In this document: positions 24,601 to 36,200 of the stretch, one piece after another
Layout of the letters: each line of letters starts with the position of its first letter
Position numbering within the stretch: position 1 is the stretch's first letter
Source of the DNA: Dirofilaria immitis
Lineage: Eukaryota > Nematoda > Chromadorea > Rhabditida > Onchocercidae
Assembly (NCBI GenBank): GCA_024305405.1
Contig: JAKNDB010000070.1
Location: 552,001-616,000, forward strand
Reading direction: 5' to 3'
Length of the DNA: 64,000 nucleotides
Notes under the pieces: generated by a model
Told to the model about the DNA's origin: nothing
Database searches by the model: none
The model's input: the letters and a program-made list of their open reading frames with translations, nothing else
Made by a program: the position numbers and the translations under genes

Positions 24601-26605
24601 GTAGGTACTTATATTGTATAATACGACAGATATCAGCTAATTAATTATGTCATTCATACCCTAATTATCATATCATCGTGATGATATCACAAGATAACAC
24701 TAAATGAGAATGAAATTTTGATTATAATTCATGTATAATTGTTTTCAGTGGATGGTTCAAATTATTTGTTCAGCGGTAATAAGGTATATAAATTTGATCG
24801 TACAGGTATCAAAAAGGAATATTTATTGAAAAATCTTTTTCCAAATGGACCGCCATTTGTTCAAGGTGCTCTATCAAATCCTCATACGAATAAGATACTT
24901 CTCTTTTATGGAAAGATGGTATATTTTCTATTTAAATTAAATTTTTTTAATAATTCTTTATCATTAAGGTATAAATTAGAAATAAAAACATTTGTAGCAA
25001 TTATTTTGGTAAAAATGCTGTATTAAAAAGAATTTGAAACAAAAGTTTTGTTGATAAGTTTATTGATTTATGGCAAAATTTTCAGATTGTTTACAAATAA
25101 ATGCACCAACAAACTTCAATATAAAAAAAAAAACGATTAATAAGTTCTAATTTAAGTTATAGTTATAAATCTCTACAAAAAAAAAAAAAAAATATTTCAC
25201 AGGTCTTTGCATATCATCGGGAGAGAAATAAGAGCAAATTTGTCTTAGAATCAAATTATCCAAAACAATTGCCAGTTATTCTAAATTTTAAACCAATGGG
25301 TGCATTTTTATGGCACGAAGGATCACAAATTTTAATCAATGTAAGGTTTATAAATTTTTATGCGATATTTTTTTGGCTGACAATGCTCAAACAAATAGAA
25401 TTATTAGGAGTATTTGATGGGCATCATCCTTTGAAAAAAACACTATCTATATTGTACAGCTTTTGACGGTGAATAATTTGAAAGGGAAGGTTATGATTCA
25501 GTCTCTCGACTTTTGAATTATTTAAAAGATATGCATTCAAAAATTTGACTTAAGGTTGAGAGAATGTAATCTCGAGAGTTTTGACCTTACTGAATAATCA
25601 TGAAAAGGATATGTTATAGATTAGAATTGGAGGAAATAGAATATGAAATATATTATTAATTGTTGTAGAAAATTAGCAAACAGATGAAGGAATGATTTTC
25701 ATAGAATTAAATGAATAACATAGATCAGATGATTTCCTTCTTTTCTCAAAATTTAATATTTCATTTTTTTTTTTAATATTTTATTTTTTATTTTTATTTT
25801 TAAATAATTTAACATCAAATATTTATGTTAGCATATTTGAATATTTTCTGATTGTTAAATGCATTTTTACAATATTATACGATCGATGATCATACACATA
25901 CATATGGTAAGATTAAATTGCTTATCTGTTCAACTTTATCATTTACTGTAACATATATAAATCTTATCAGATTTATTTCTCAAATATTAATTTCTATCGT
26001 ATTTTGAATAAAATACGATAGATCTTACATGAATTTATTTTTATTTTAAGGGTAATCATTTTGCAACATACGATGAGAATTGGAATCATGTCATGTTACA
26101 GAATGAAGTAGTGAATTATTTCGACAACTTTCCAGCAAAACCAATTCGAGGTAACAATCATATCTATCATCTTATCAATTTTTAGTTTTTGAGTACAGAA
26201 ATTTATTAGCAGAATATTAAAATGAAGCTATCATCTAAATCGTTATAGTGTTGCATAAATTTTTACTACCTTTGATAAATAATTAATAATCTTTTAGCAA
26301 AAAAAATACTTAAAGAATTTGTTTGTTAAATAAAAAGATATTAGGAAGTTAAGAGGAAATAACATTAGAATTGTTATAAATATGCAAATCTTATGATTTA
26401 GTTAAATTTGAAATATTATAAAAGCATAGGATTCAATAAGAAATCTTAAATAAAAAATTTAAATAAGCATTTCAACTTTTTCAGGCATACTTTTTCAACA
26501 AATAAATGTCCTACTTTTTGGTGATAATAAAGTTTATAAATATGATATAAAAATAAGAGAATGATTGGAAAAGCTGTACAATTAAAAAAATTTCTTCATT
26601 GCTAA
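21659..26605 (+). CDS. secreted matrix metalloproteinase with hemopexin domain
   Basis: Zinc endopeptidase of the matrixin (M10) family, expected to cleave extracellular matrix or cuticle proteins outside the cell. Thirteen exons: 21659-21760, 22115-22230, 22308-22423, 22524-22602, 22792-22928, 23183-23279, 23824-24008, 24237-24278, 24438-24568, 24749-24918, 25203-25340, 26051-26150, 26485-26605; about 510 residues. Order: signal peptide ([14 protein letters not shown]); propeptide with peptidoglycan-binding-type segment ([18 protein letters not shown]) and cysteine switch KRCGRPDV (family usual PRCGxPD); catalytic domain with [11 protein letters not shown] and Met-turn DSIMTPFY; acidic linker; hemopexin repeats starting NCPDEVDG. 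Two one-base deficits are inferred: in the A run 24274-24277 (exon 8/9 phase) and in 26549-26553. Without the second the protein stops at 26562-26564; with it the frame ends in a Cys, as hemopexin domains normally do. No furin site or membrane anchor is visible. A nematode zmp-type gene. Confidence 0.9.
25993..26022. other. perfect 13-bp stem, 4-nt loop hairpin in intron
   Basis: TCTATCGTATTTT at 25993-26005, loop GAAT, and its exact reverse complement at 26010-26022. It lies about 30 bp before exon 12 of the metalloproteinase gene, close to the acceptor. Confidence 0.85.
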
Positions 26606-28168
26606 TCTATCATAAATTAAGCATAATTGCTTTTGTTCAGTTAATTTTTATTATGTAAAATATGATTATATTTTGACGAATTTTTGAGATTTTCCACTAT
26701 GATATACAGGGAACTTTCAAGGAATGAATTGAATGGAACTATTCCAATTTTAGAGTTTAATCATTCTCCAAAATTCTCTAGATCATAATTCTAATTGGGC
26801 AGAAATATTTCAATGAAATGAATTGAAACTATCCAATTTACTAGGATTGCAAAAATCTATAAAAGGAATTATTTGTAATTTTGGATGGCTTATAATCTTT
26901 CGTATCAAATGTACTTTATAGCCAAGAATAGCATACGAAGATATTATTTAATAAATGGTAAAATAAATTAAGGCCAAATGCTTTGTATTTTATAATAAAA
27001 TCATTTCATCGTTCATTTTAATTCGAGATATGTTTATATTTATTATATTTTCTTGTAAGCTATGACTTATATAACTATTTCAAAGATGAAAAAGTAAAGG
27101 AACTAATTTTATAATTTCAAAATCAATTCAGAAACCAACAAACGCATTTGAAATGGTTCTATGAGAAGTTTTTCAAATAAAAAAATTGGTTAAAATATAG
27201 CTTCTAACAATCTTTATCTAATTAAATTTCAATACTATTTATTTTAATGCTTAATGAAGAAATCTCAGAATCATTTGATATGACATAAATTTTCTAATTG
27301 ATATTTTTGTCCTATTTTTTTCAAAGACAATAGAGCTTTATTAATGATATCATATATCAAAGTTTTTCCATCCATTACATTCCTAAATTTGCTCTTCGAT
27401 TCTATGATTGATAGATTTCATTAGATTCATTAGAACTATCCCGTCATCTTGTAAAGATCGTTCCTCTACAACGGAAATAAAATAAACACATATATTCCCG
27501 AAAAAGAATACCAGTAAAATTTCTATTTGTTGCTTTCAATCGTTGATCAATGATGAATAACGAATCGTTTACGAAAATCTATGCAGTTTATTGCAGTTAT
27601 TTCTCTACTTTGACGCGTCTCTAATATCGCGTGAGATGACAACTGATAAGTGATCTGAAGATTAATATCTAAAAATATTAACAGAAAAATTTCTTCATCA
27701 TTGACAATTCTGTAAACATATGGAATGTATCATGGAATGATTATTTTGGTCTCCTGAAATGATTTTTTTTTTTTAATCTTTTTGCTTTATTTCATCGACA
27801 TGATAAAAATTTTATGAAATAGACGGTATAAGAGATGTAAGTTTAGATTCAAATTGAATATAGTAAAGAAGATGACAAAGATTCTTCAAAGATTTTTTAT
27901 TTCATATGTTTAAAAATAGAATTTTCTATTGATATATGAATATCGTATAGGATACAACACTCGAATTCTGCAAGATATAATATGAATATTATTCCAATCA
28001 TAATTAATCCGTCCACTAATTATGCAATTTCATCAAATAATATTTTTGGAAATAAAAACTTTTTAAAAGTATAATATCATATTAGGAAGTTCTTAAATCA
28101 AACCCTAAGTGAGTAATATTGCATAGATTGCGTTTGATATTCAATATGAATAATGCGGGACAGGTGTA
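26606..28168. other. convergent intergenic region
   Basis: Between the 3' ends of the metalloproteinase (+) and MESH1 (-) genes. No exon is supported. It should contain the 3' untranslated regions of both; several AATAAA-like words are present, but none can be assigned. Confidence 0.55.
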
Positions 28169-29900
28169 TCACTTGATATATTTATTAATAGCATCATCCA
28201 GAGCATTTTCTAAAGGACCATGTATCCCTCTGATACTTGATAGCAAATTCTTTGCAAATAAAACGTATTCTGTAACGTTTTGTTTTGTCCATCCAAATGG
28301 TATGCAACGTTCAATATCACGGATATTATAAAGCTTATCCGCCAATTGTACGAGCTTTGCCTAAAATAATCAATTCTAAAATTTGACAAACTATCTTACA
28401 TTAAAAGGATAATATATTATGCGACCAAGATGGATATTGGAAAGAGAAACTGGATAACCTAATATGAGGTAGTCGTGATTTAGGTCTCATCATTATCAAT
28501 AGTTAACTAATTCAATGAGCGCACAAAAACCCACTTCCAGAACGAGAATTTAGTGACAAAAATAACAGTACTGTATTCTTTGAAGTCGATTATAGAAATG
28601 GGTACAATTTAAACCTGTTAATGAGGATCTATGAGAGGGCAAGTCTGGTACCAAGCAGCTGTGATAATTTGAACTTTCAAAATGTATATCATCATTGCTA
28701 CGGCTAAAAAGGCTTATAGTTCGATCTGCGTCTCAGGACCTGGTCCATTGGATACGAATTTGGCTTCTAGGGTAATACTAATACTTCCAATTTTCCCTAC
28801 GCTACTTTGATTGATTACGTATGAAAGTTTATTTAGCCTTACGTGAAACATCACTACATGTAATATCACTATAGTTTACAAAGAAAGAATGTTCCAGGCA
28901 TCTGATAATTAGAAAGATAAAAAAAAATAAGAGAAAAAGCATTTTTTATTGATACGGGATTTCACCTTCTCAATAACGTGTTTTCCTTCAACCAATAGTT
29001 CGCGAGAGCGCTAAAAACATTTTGTTATTGAAAAAATAAGATAATTTGTTGAAAATAAAGCTGATTTTACCTTATGTGATAATTCCGATGCTTTTGCAAT
29101 TGAGACTTCATTCTTATTTCACGTTTTACACTTTTAACCACTGTACATTCTTTAACAATATCTGCTACCTTAAAATAATAATAACTTTTCAGAAATATTT
29201 TAAAAATTCATTTAATTTAATTTCGATATGATATATTATCATTGTGTCTTTCGAATTATATAAATCAATTTATCTAGAGCTTATTTGAAAAACTTTTTAA
29301 GAATTATACTTTTCAAATACGAAACAAGTGATACCTCATCACCAAATGTTTCCCGAATTTCTTTATCTGTTGTTTTTGTATCTTCAACAATATCATGTAA
29401 TATGGCAGCAATGATTGTTGCTGTATCGGTTATTTGTCCTTCATTTGTTAAGATGTAAGCGACACCTTGAATATGGAGAAACATTCATGAAGTTAGAAAA
29501 TATTCGTAGAACGATCCAATAAATTAATTGCAAACCAAAGATTTATTAACAGCTGATAAATGTGTATCTTATAATGTATATTTAAAAGGATCAGAAGATA
29601 GAGAATGAAAATTTATAAGAATTGAATTGATTGCAAAGATCGTCGTACCGATAGGATGGTTGACATATGGAGTTTGTATAGCATCTTTTCTACGTTGTTG
29701 ACGATGACGACGTGCAGCTAAATCAACAGCTTTAATAATGAGTGATGTATCATCAGTAATTCCGTTTTTTTGCTGTTCAACCCATTATGCTTTATAGCAA
29801 ACTTATCCGGTATATCTTCCGGCATTCTCGGATATATCAAATCATAAGGAGGAGGAGGTGGCATATTATGCTTTCCACTTCGATCATCGCCTTCCGCCAT
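28169..29900 (-). CDS. MESH1-type HD-domain hydrolase (HDDC3; metazoan SpoT homolog), with frame errors
   Basis: MESH1 enzymes remove the 3' phosphate of (p)ppGpp and also act as NADPH phosphatases in animals, using Mn2+ bound by an HD motif. Exons on the minus strand: 29900-29649, 29465-29335, 29168-29071, 28360-28169; about 224 residues against 179 in human. Visible: AVDLAARRHRQQRRKD, PYVNHPIG, GQITDTATIIAAILHDIVED (HD and ED metal and catalytic residues), IAKASELSHK then AKLVQLADKLYNIRDIERC. Two one-base deficits break it: the 7-base T run 29765-29771 and near 29111. Filling each with one base joins all parts in phase. Odd points: a 45-residue proline-rich extension (MAEGDDRSGKHNMPPPPPYD) before the core, and VVK where the family has DDK. 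The unidentified gene at 30053 and above ends only about 150 bp upstream on the same strand, which fits an operon. A decaying pseudogene is the alternative reading. Confidence 0.82.
28361..29070. other. long intron of MESH1 with a less AT-rich island
   Basis: A 710-nt intron. The part at about 28430-28850 is clearly richer in G and C than the flanks and contains open stretches on both strands, but no match to a known family was recognised. It could be an old insertion or an uncharacterised RNA. Confidence 0.4.
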
Positions 29901-30052
29901 ATTCGGTTACTCTAGTAGTAATATAAATAATTAGGAAGGATACATAAAGAAGATGATATAACTGCATTTTCTATTTAATTTAAAATGCGATAGATGAAAC
30001 TTCAAAATCTTGCCCTGAACTTATGATAATTCTGCATAGGAAACAGCATTAG

Positions 30053-31932
30053 TTATTCGCAATAATCCTTTTCTATCAATTTTTCATATTCGAAAAATGG
30101 TTTATGAATATCCGATGACTCTGGATCAAATTTCGAAATACCTTCCGGCAACCACAAAATAATGGATTGAGATGTTCTGCAACAGTAAGCTAATTTTTTT
30201 TTTCAGATATGAAAACTTGATTAGAAAAGAGATAAGAATCAGAGATGAATAATGAGTTTCATGAGCAATCGTTTATTGCTAAATGACATAACTACAAGGT
30301 AGCCATACCATATGTTTTTAATAAAATACAAATGAAAGTGCATAATTAGGCATCATTAGATTAATAAGATCTTCTAGACAACATGTTATCTAGAATAAAT
30401 GGTATATTCGGCGAAGAATATGAAAGTATAGAATGATATTGTAGAAATTACTGCAAAAATTGTTGATGAGTTTTAGAACAATGAAATATTAAGTATGGAA
30501 TCAACGTAGAACCAATATTGTAAAATAGCACAAATGAATGTATAGAGCAAAAAGAGATAATGGTTAAAGCTCCGAAAGTACGATAATATCGGTGAATCGA
30601 TTTTGTATAGGTCATTAAAATGCTAAACAGATATTTCCTGGAAATGTGGACGTCTTATATATACGGGCGTAAAAGCGGAGTTATAATATCAAGAAGATAA
30701 ATAATTAGCAGTAAGAGTAAGGTAGAACAAAACAATGCGTACAGTAACGGGTAAAACATAGACACAATCAATCACCCGTCCATGATCGTATACATGGAGT
30801 TTAAACCGTGGGAAAATAAGAATTCAAGCAATGCTACGTATTGCATATTATACAAGAAGATTTTTTAGAAAGCGACGATTTAAATTACTTGGTTAAAGTG
30901 TTGGTAGGAACTTGCTTCGAGTTTTGCGGCAGAAATAATAAAAATATAGAATAGAACTTGCTGCCATACAAGAACTTGTTTCCACCTGTTGAATTACTAT
31001 GTGAAAGAGTGCTATTGATTTTGTGTCCCACATCTTTTTCAATCAATTTGAAATGATCTCAATATGGCGGAGAATCCGAATGAATAATATTTATACAGAT
31101 TTCTTGACTTTAAAATTCGATTTCTTGGCTGTGCCAATTAAAAGCATTGTTAAAGAATCAATTAAAGAAATCTTCGAGAAGAGAATTGAGAAATGGATTT
31201 GTTTCGAAGATTCAAGTTATCAATAAAGTAAAATTAAATGAATTATTCTATTAACTTTAAATTTATGTCGATAAGCCAGGCCAATAAACAAGGTGGTTCG
31301 AATAAGGTTGATTCGAAGAATCTGGCAAACTGATTGAAAGAATCGCTGTACTGATAAACAATCATCTTTTGTCGCTACTTTGTCCTCCATCTTTTCTATT
31401 TCACTTATGCTCCTTATATTCATCTGCCTCTTCAGTTTTCGATTGGATCCACCTGATTGACAGTTTATATATATTTATAAAATAAGAGTCTGCGATATCA
31501 GAATCTAATACGGAATTGGAAAGAGCCAAAACGAAATAGAATTTTTTCCCTAAAGTCCCAGAAATTTCTTCCATTATTGATATATGTTTACTATTTGTGA
31601 GAAGATCGAAGAATATGAAAATCCTCTTTCTGAAATGCCGCAATAGCAGATGCTTGCCGCACGATTTGAATCTGTGCCTCTGAAATAGATTACGACTTGA
31701 ACAAATGAATGTCTTAGATCATTAGATCAGATGGATCCTTGAATATATGAATCATTTGAAGATCACTAAGTTCAAAGCCCGGAATCGTAATACTTTGACC
31801 TGATAATTCTCTTGTTTACTACAAAAGATTAATCAGGAATTTCTTCATATCTCTATTATGCTCTTCTGATTTTTCGGCAAAAGTAAAAAGTGTGAAGAGA
31901 GTGTGAGTCTGTTCGGTGATCGGTAAGCGTTG
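30053..31932 (-). CDS. unidentified multi-exon gene, fragmentary
   Basis: Several protein-like stretches lie on the minus strand. An open run from about 31932 contains ITEQTHTLFTLFTFAEKSEE and then, in the same frame after TAG TAA, GQSITIPGFELSDLQMIHIF. A segment starting at 31679 after TTTCAG reads EAQIQIVRQASAIAAFQKED. A further one near 31460-31260 reads ISEIEKMEDKVATKDDC. A last exon at 30176-30053 after TTGCAG reads SQSIILWLPEGISKFDPESS and ends DYCE at a TAA. Amino-acid composition is far more balanced than in the AT-rich frames around it. Joints and internal stops do not resolve cleanly, so frame errors or decay are likely, and two genes may be mixed. The stop at 30053 is about 150 bp before the MESH1 start. 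I do not recognise the product. Confidence 0.4.
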
Positions 31933-33231
31933 TTAAACATGCAAGAAATTAATGGATCATTGCAGATAACACTTATTTTGAATTTCCCGAAATCTGTAAT
32001 CTTCAACTAATACTAAACAAACTCTCGAAATGCTTTGGTGTAGACACATTTAAGAATAATTAATATTAGTAGCGTTGGATGAGATAAAAACAGCATTAGA
32101 TGTTGCCTTACATCATATTTCACATTATAAATATATTATTTGCATATCAAACACATGACATTCATACTATATACTTCAAAAATATATCATAATGTATCGC
32201 CAATAACAAATCACTATTGACTTGATCTTGCAACATCAACCCTTACACTCTACTACACATATCTCGTGATACTTAATTTCACGATTTCGTTGCATGTGAG
32301 GAAGATGCAACATTCTAGTTTATCATAACCTATTTAGACGGTGAGAGAAGCTAAACTAATTTGGCGGATTTTCAAGAAATAGTTTTATACTGACGATAAA
32401 TATGTAATGATAGAGAGTAGTAGCTAATGATGAGAAGAAAGAAGACGCTAGAAGAAATGAAATTGATAGAATGAAAAATAGAAGATGTGATGATTTGAAA
32501 AAATGCCGAAATATCATATATGAGCTATTGTGGCAGTGATTGAGACGAAATAATTGTTTAGACTAGTAGAGGAGTCAATTTTTCTTTTTCTCTTCATTTA
32601 CTTAAAATTAGCATACGACGGGAGACAACATGTTATTTGAATTTCTTTCTTTTATGTACGAAATTTGACGATAAAGCATGCAGTAATATTTTTTTTCAAA
32701 AATCAAATAGAGGGAGAGAGAGGGAGAGGGAGAGAGGGAGAGGGAGAGGGAGAGGAGAGAGAGAGAGAGAGAGAAAGGAGGAAAATATCCTATGAAAGGA
32801 TTATATCTGAAAAGGTAACGTACGTACATCATTACGATTTATTAAATTAACGTAAACTTCTTCAAGCCGTACGTGAAGAAATCATTGAACGGCATAATAG
32901 ACAAGTTGACTTACGCTAACATTTTTGGCACAAATCGTTAGAATGAAATGTAAATTCAAGAATTTAAACTTATGGAAGCAATATTTTATTATTGTATCGG
33001 TACATATGTATTCTGGTATATTAAGCGTATGTTTTAATAGTTGCAGTATGGTAACGATCGGAGTATATGATTATTTTTTTTCAGATCTGCTAATACAGTA
33101 ACGTGTTGTTTTTATAACGTCATATAAAATCCACATAAGAACAGGACTATCATAACTGTATTTATTTTAGATATACTTATGATGTTGTGCCGCGTCTACA
33201 AGTTATAATTAATAGATTTTCTTTGGCATGA
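31933..33231. other. intergenic region with a (GA)n run and scattered exon-like pieces
   Basis: Contains a purine microsatellite at 32710-32777. On the plus strand a charged stretch at about 32440-32546 (DARRNEIDRMKNRRCDDLKK) resembles a coiled-coil exon and ends at a TGA, but no partner exon is clear. The 5' region of the capping-enzyme gene lies at its end. Confidence 0.4.
32710..32777. repeat. (GA)n-rich microsatellite
   Basis: Purine-only run of GAGA and GGGA units. It produces mirror-image low-complexity open frames on both strands. Confidence 0.9.
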
Positions 33232-36200
33232 ATGGCAAGTGACGAAGAATTGAGTAACACAGATTTTGAAAAATCTGAAATTGAGAAAGCTCGTCTTGGC
33301 CCTCCGGATCGTTGGCTTTATTGTCCATCACTGGGCTCGGTATGCTTACTTATAAATTATTTCGTTTTTACAATTCTGGATTGACTTCACGATTTGAAGT
33401 AGCTTTAGCAAGGAAATTTATAATTTTTTATTTGTTATTGTTAATGGTTACTTCCAGTTCTCAGAACCATCCGAAATTTCAGTATTTTTATGAAAAAATT
33501 ATTTGGATATAGTAAAGTTACTCGCAATATTTGGAAGATTGTTTCAGAATTCTTCTTGCAGTTCAAAACTTTTGGATAATATAAATAGACAAAAGGAACT
33601 GTATTCATTGTAAATTAATAGATTTGATAAGCATTTCAGATCGTTGCGAAACATTTCTTACCCTTCAAAACTCCTCTTTGCAAATTGTATGATGATCAAA
33701 TTGAAAAAAGTGGCAATTTCATCCACGAGATGTTTTCGCACATAAATTTCGGGGTGCCGAACCAGGTGCCAGAATTGGGTTGTGGATTGATCTCACAAAA
33801 ACCGATCGTTACTATAATAAAAAGAGGTACTACAAGTCTATAATTTTCTGTTATAATTCTCGTACTGTAATATTTTTCTTGTTATAATTTATAATATCAT
33901 GATAACTGTTGGTTGTTCGGGATATATTTCATACTTTTGAAAACGAATAGCGTTCATTTATCTTTTGTTTTCTTATATTTCTTGTTTAGGTTGAGAAGCG
34001 GAATTGTATTTATAAAAAGATCCCAATGAAAGGACACGGCGAAGCACCGTCTATTGCTGAAACGGAGCAATTCTGTCGAATTGTACGCGGATTTCTTCAG
34101 GTTGACTATCGAATACGATGTTTTTGCCTTCTTTTGTTACCATTTCTAGTCTTGAAAAGTTTCGATGTACACCTGAAATCGAAGACGGAATAGTGAAATT
34201 CATTTCTGCATTCAGATTCATCAAAGGAAGTACTTCATGTTGATATATCGGACATTTTTTTTGGAAAATAATTTAGTCAATATTGCAGAATAAGGTTTAT
34301 TTGGATCCCGACTACCATACATTTCCAGAAATGAAGATTTTTAGTTAGATTTGGATCAAAAATCTTGATAAAAATCAGTTAGGATATAGTTCAGATGCTC
34401 ATGTTTCATATTTCCAGGCAAATCCAAAAGATATAGTGGCAGTGCACTGCACTCATGGATTTAACAGAACTGGTTTCTTAATAGCAGCATATCTTGCTAG
34501 CGCTATGGATTGGGCGATCGATGCTGCCATTTATTCATTTGCACAAATGAGACCAAATGGCATTTATAAGCAGCTTTATTTAGATGAACTTATGCGGAGA
34601 TATGGTGATGAAGATGATAGAATTGAGGTTTATTTGCATTAAAGCCATTTATTCCTTTAAATTAGTTTTTTTTTCTTCTGGAATTCCATCTTTTTATTAT
34701 TATATGTTTGACATTTGCATATCACTGTTGACAGTATTTGGGAACAATAAATAAATGAAATGGAAAAATCATTTTTCCCAGAAGTGGAAAATTAAAAATG
34801 AATAATAAGTAAATTTAGTTGCATGAAAATAAATCATTCTAATCCAGAAAAAATTTACAGGCACCGCCTCGACCTGCCTGGGAAAATGGTCCAATTGATG
34901 GGAATAGGATTGCACAGGACAATCCTGGTAGTGGTCAAACTATTTTAAGTAATATTGATGAACGTATTGGTATGTTTTTCATTTATATTTTATATTTGTT
35001 TTGGGTCAGTGCGATAGGCTACTTCATATTTTTTTGATAAAAGGTATAATGATCTTGTTTTGAAATTTCAGTGGCAAACTACAATCTGGATTTTAATGGT
35101 TTTCTTAGCTTATCGAGCCATTCTTAAGAGTATTATTTGTGACCGTGATTCATATTTGGGGGAACAATGCTAGCAAAGAAAGTGATTGTCTCTAAAGCCA
35201 AGAAAAAGAATTATGAGATTCAGTAGCTCGAGATTTCCTTATTATAACCTAATCCTATTTTCAGAAGAGCCTAAATTTATGGATGGAGCAGTACCTAGTG
35301 TTAAATATGTATCGGATCCTATAATGAGAACAATTTTACAAAATAAGGTTTTATAAACTTTTTGAATTTCATGCTGACTACTGTTTTTTAGTTGATTGTT
35401 TCTATTGAATTATTGGGCTTAATTAATTAATTATTTCCATTTATGATATTATTACAATAATAAATATCTGCAATCTATACTTTCATAGTCATATTCTTTT
35501 CATCCTTATTATAAGTTTTTCTTGAAACTTAGTAATTGTTTTCGTTTATTTTAATAACTGTATAACCATTAATGGAATTAGTTAGCTTAAATGAATTGCC
35601 CTACATATCACTGATATATCCATACTGAACACATTCAGTCTTGCTATTGTATTCTAAATTTGCTTCTTCTATATGGAACAAATATAAAATGACTTGATTT
35701 ACATTGTGGAATATAATAGATTTGTGTTCCTTCACTTACCATTTATAAAAACATTCAGATTCGAGATATGTGTGGTTATAAAAAGATGGTTTCCCTGGTA
35801 GTCAGCCAGTATCCATGGAAAGAGATAATTTACGTTTTTTAGCTGAGAAGAAATATATGGTGTCTTGGAAAGCCGATGGAATCAGGTAAAGAATATACTT
35901 GAAGGTTTATCCCACTGTTGTGATTTCGGTAATTATATATGAAGGCATGTAGAAGAATGATAATAAGTTAAACTGAAAACATTTCAACTGTCCATATTTT
36001 GCTTGAACAGATAATGATTCTCGTTTAAAGAAATTGAATGGCTGAAACATTATTTCATCACTTTATATGTCTGTTGTTAATATTATTTTAGATATATGGT
36101 TCTTATCGATGATGAAGATTCAATATATGCACTTGATCGCAATAATAATGTGTTTAAAATATCTTGCGTAACATTCCCGCACAAAAAGAATTTCGTCATA

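Noticed and set aside
24335..24601. 88-codon frame over metalloproteinase exon 9
   Set aside because: Wrong frame: the true exon frame encodes the acidic linker ending NCPDEVDG and joins in phase to exon 10.
28731..28790. tRNA-like TAGTTCGATC word
   Set aside because: No matching D arm or acceptor stem.
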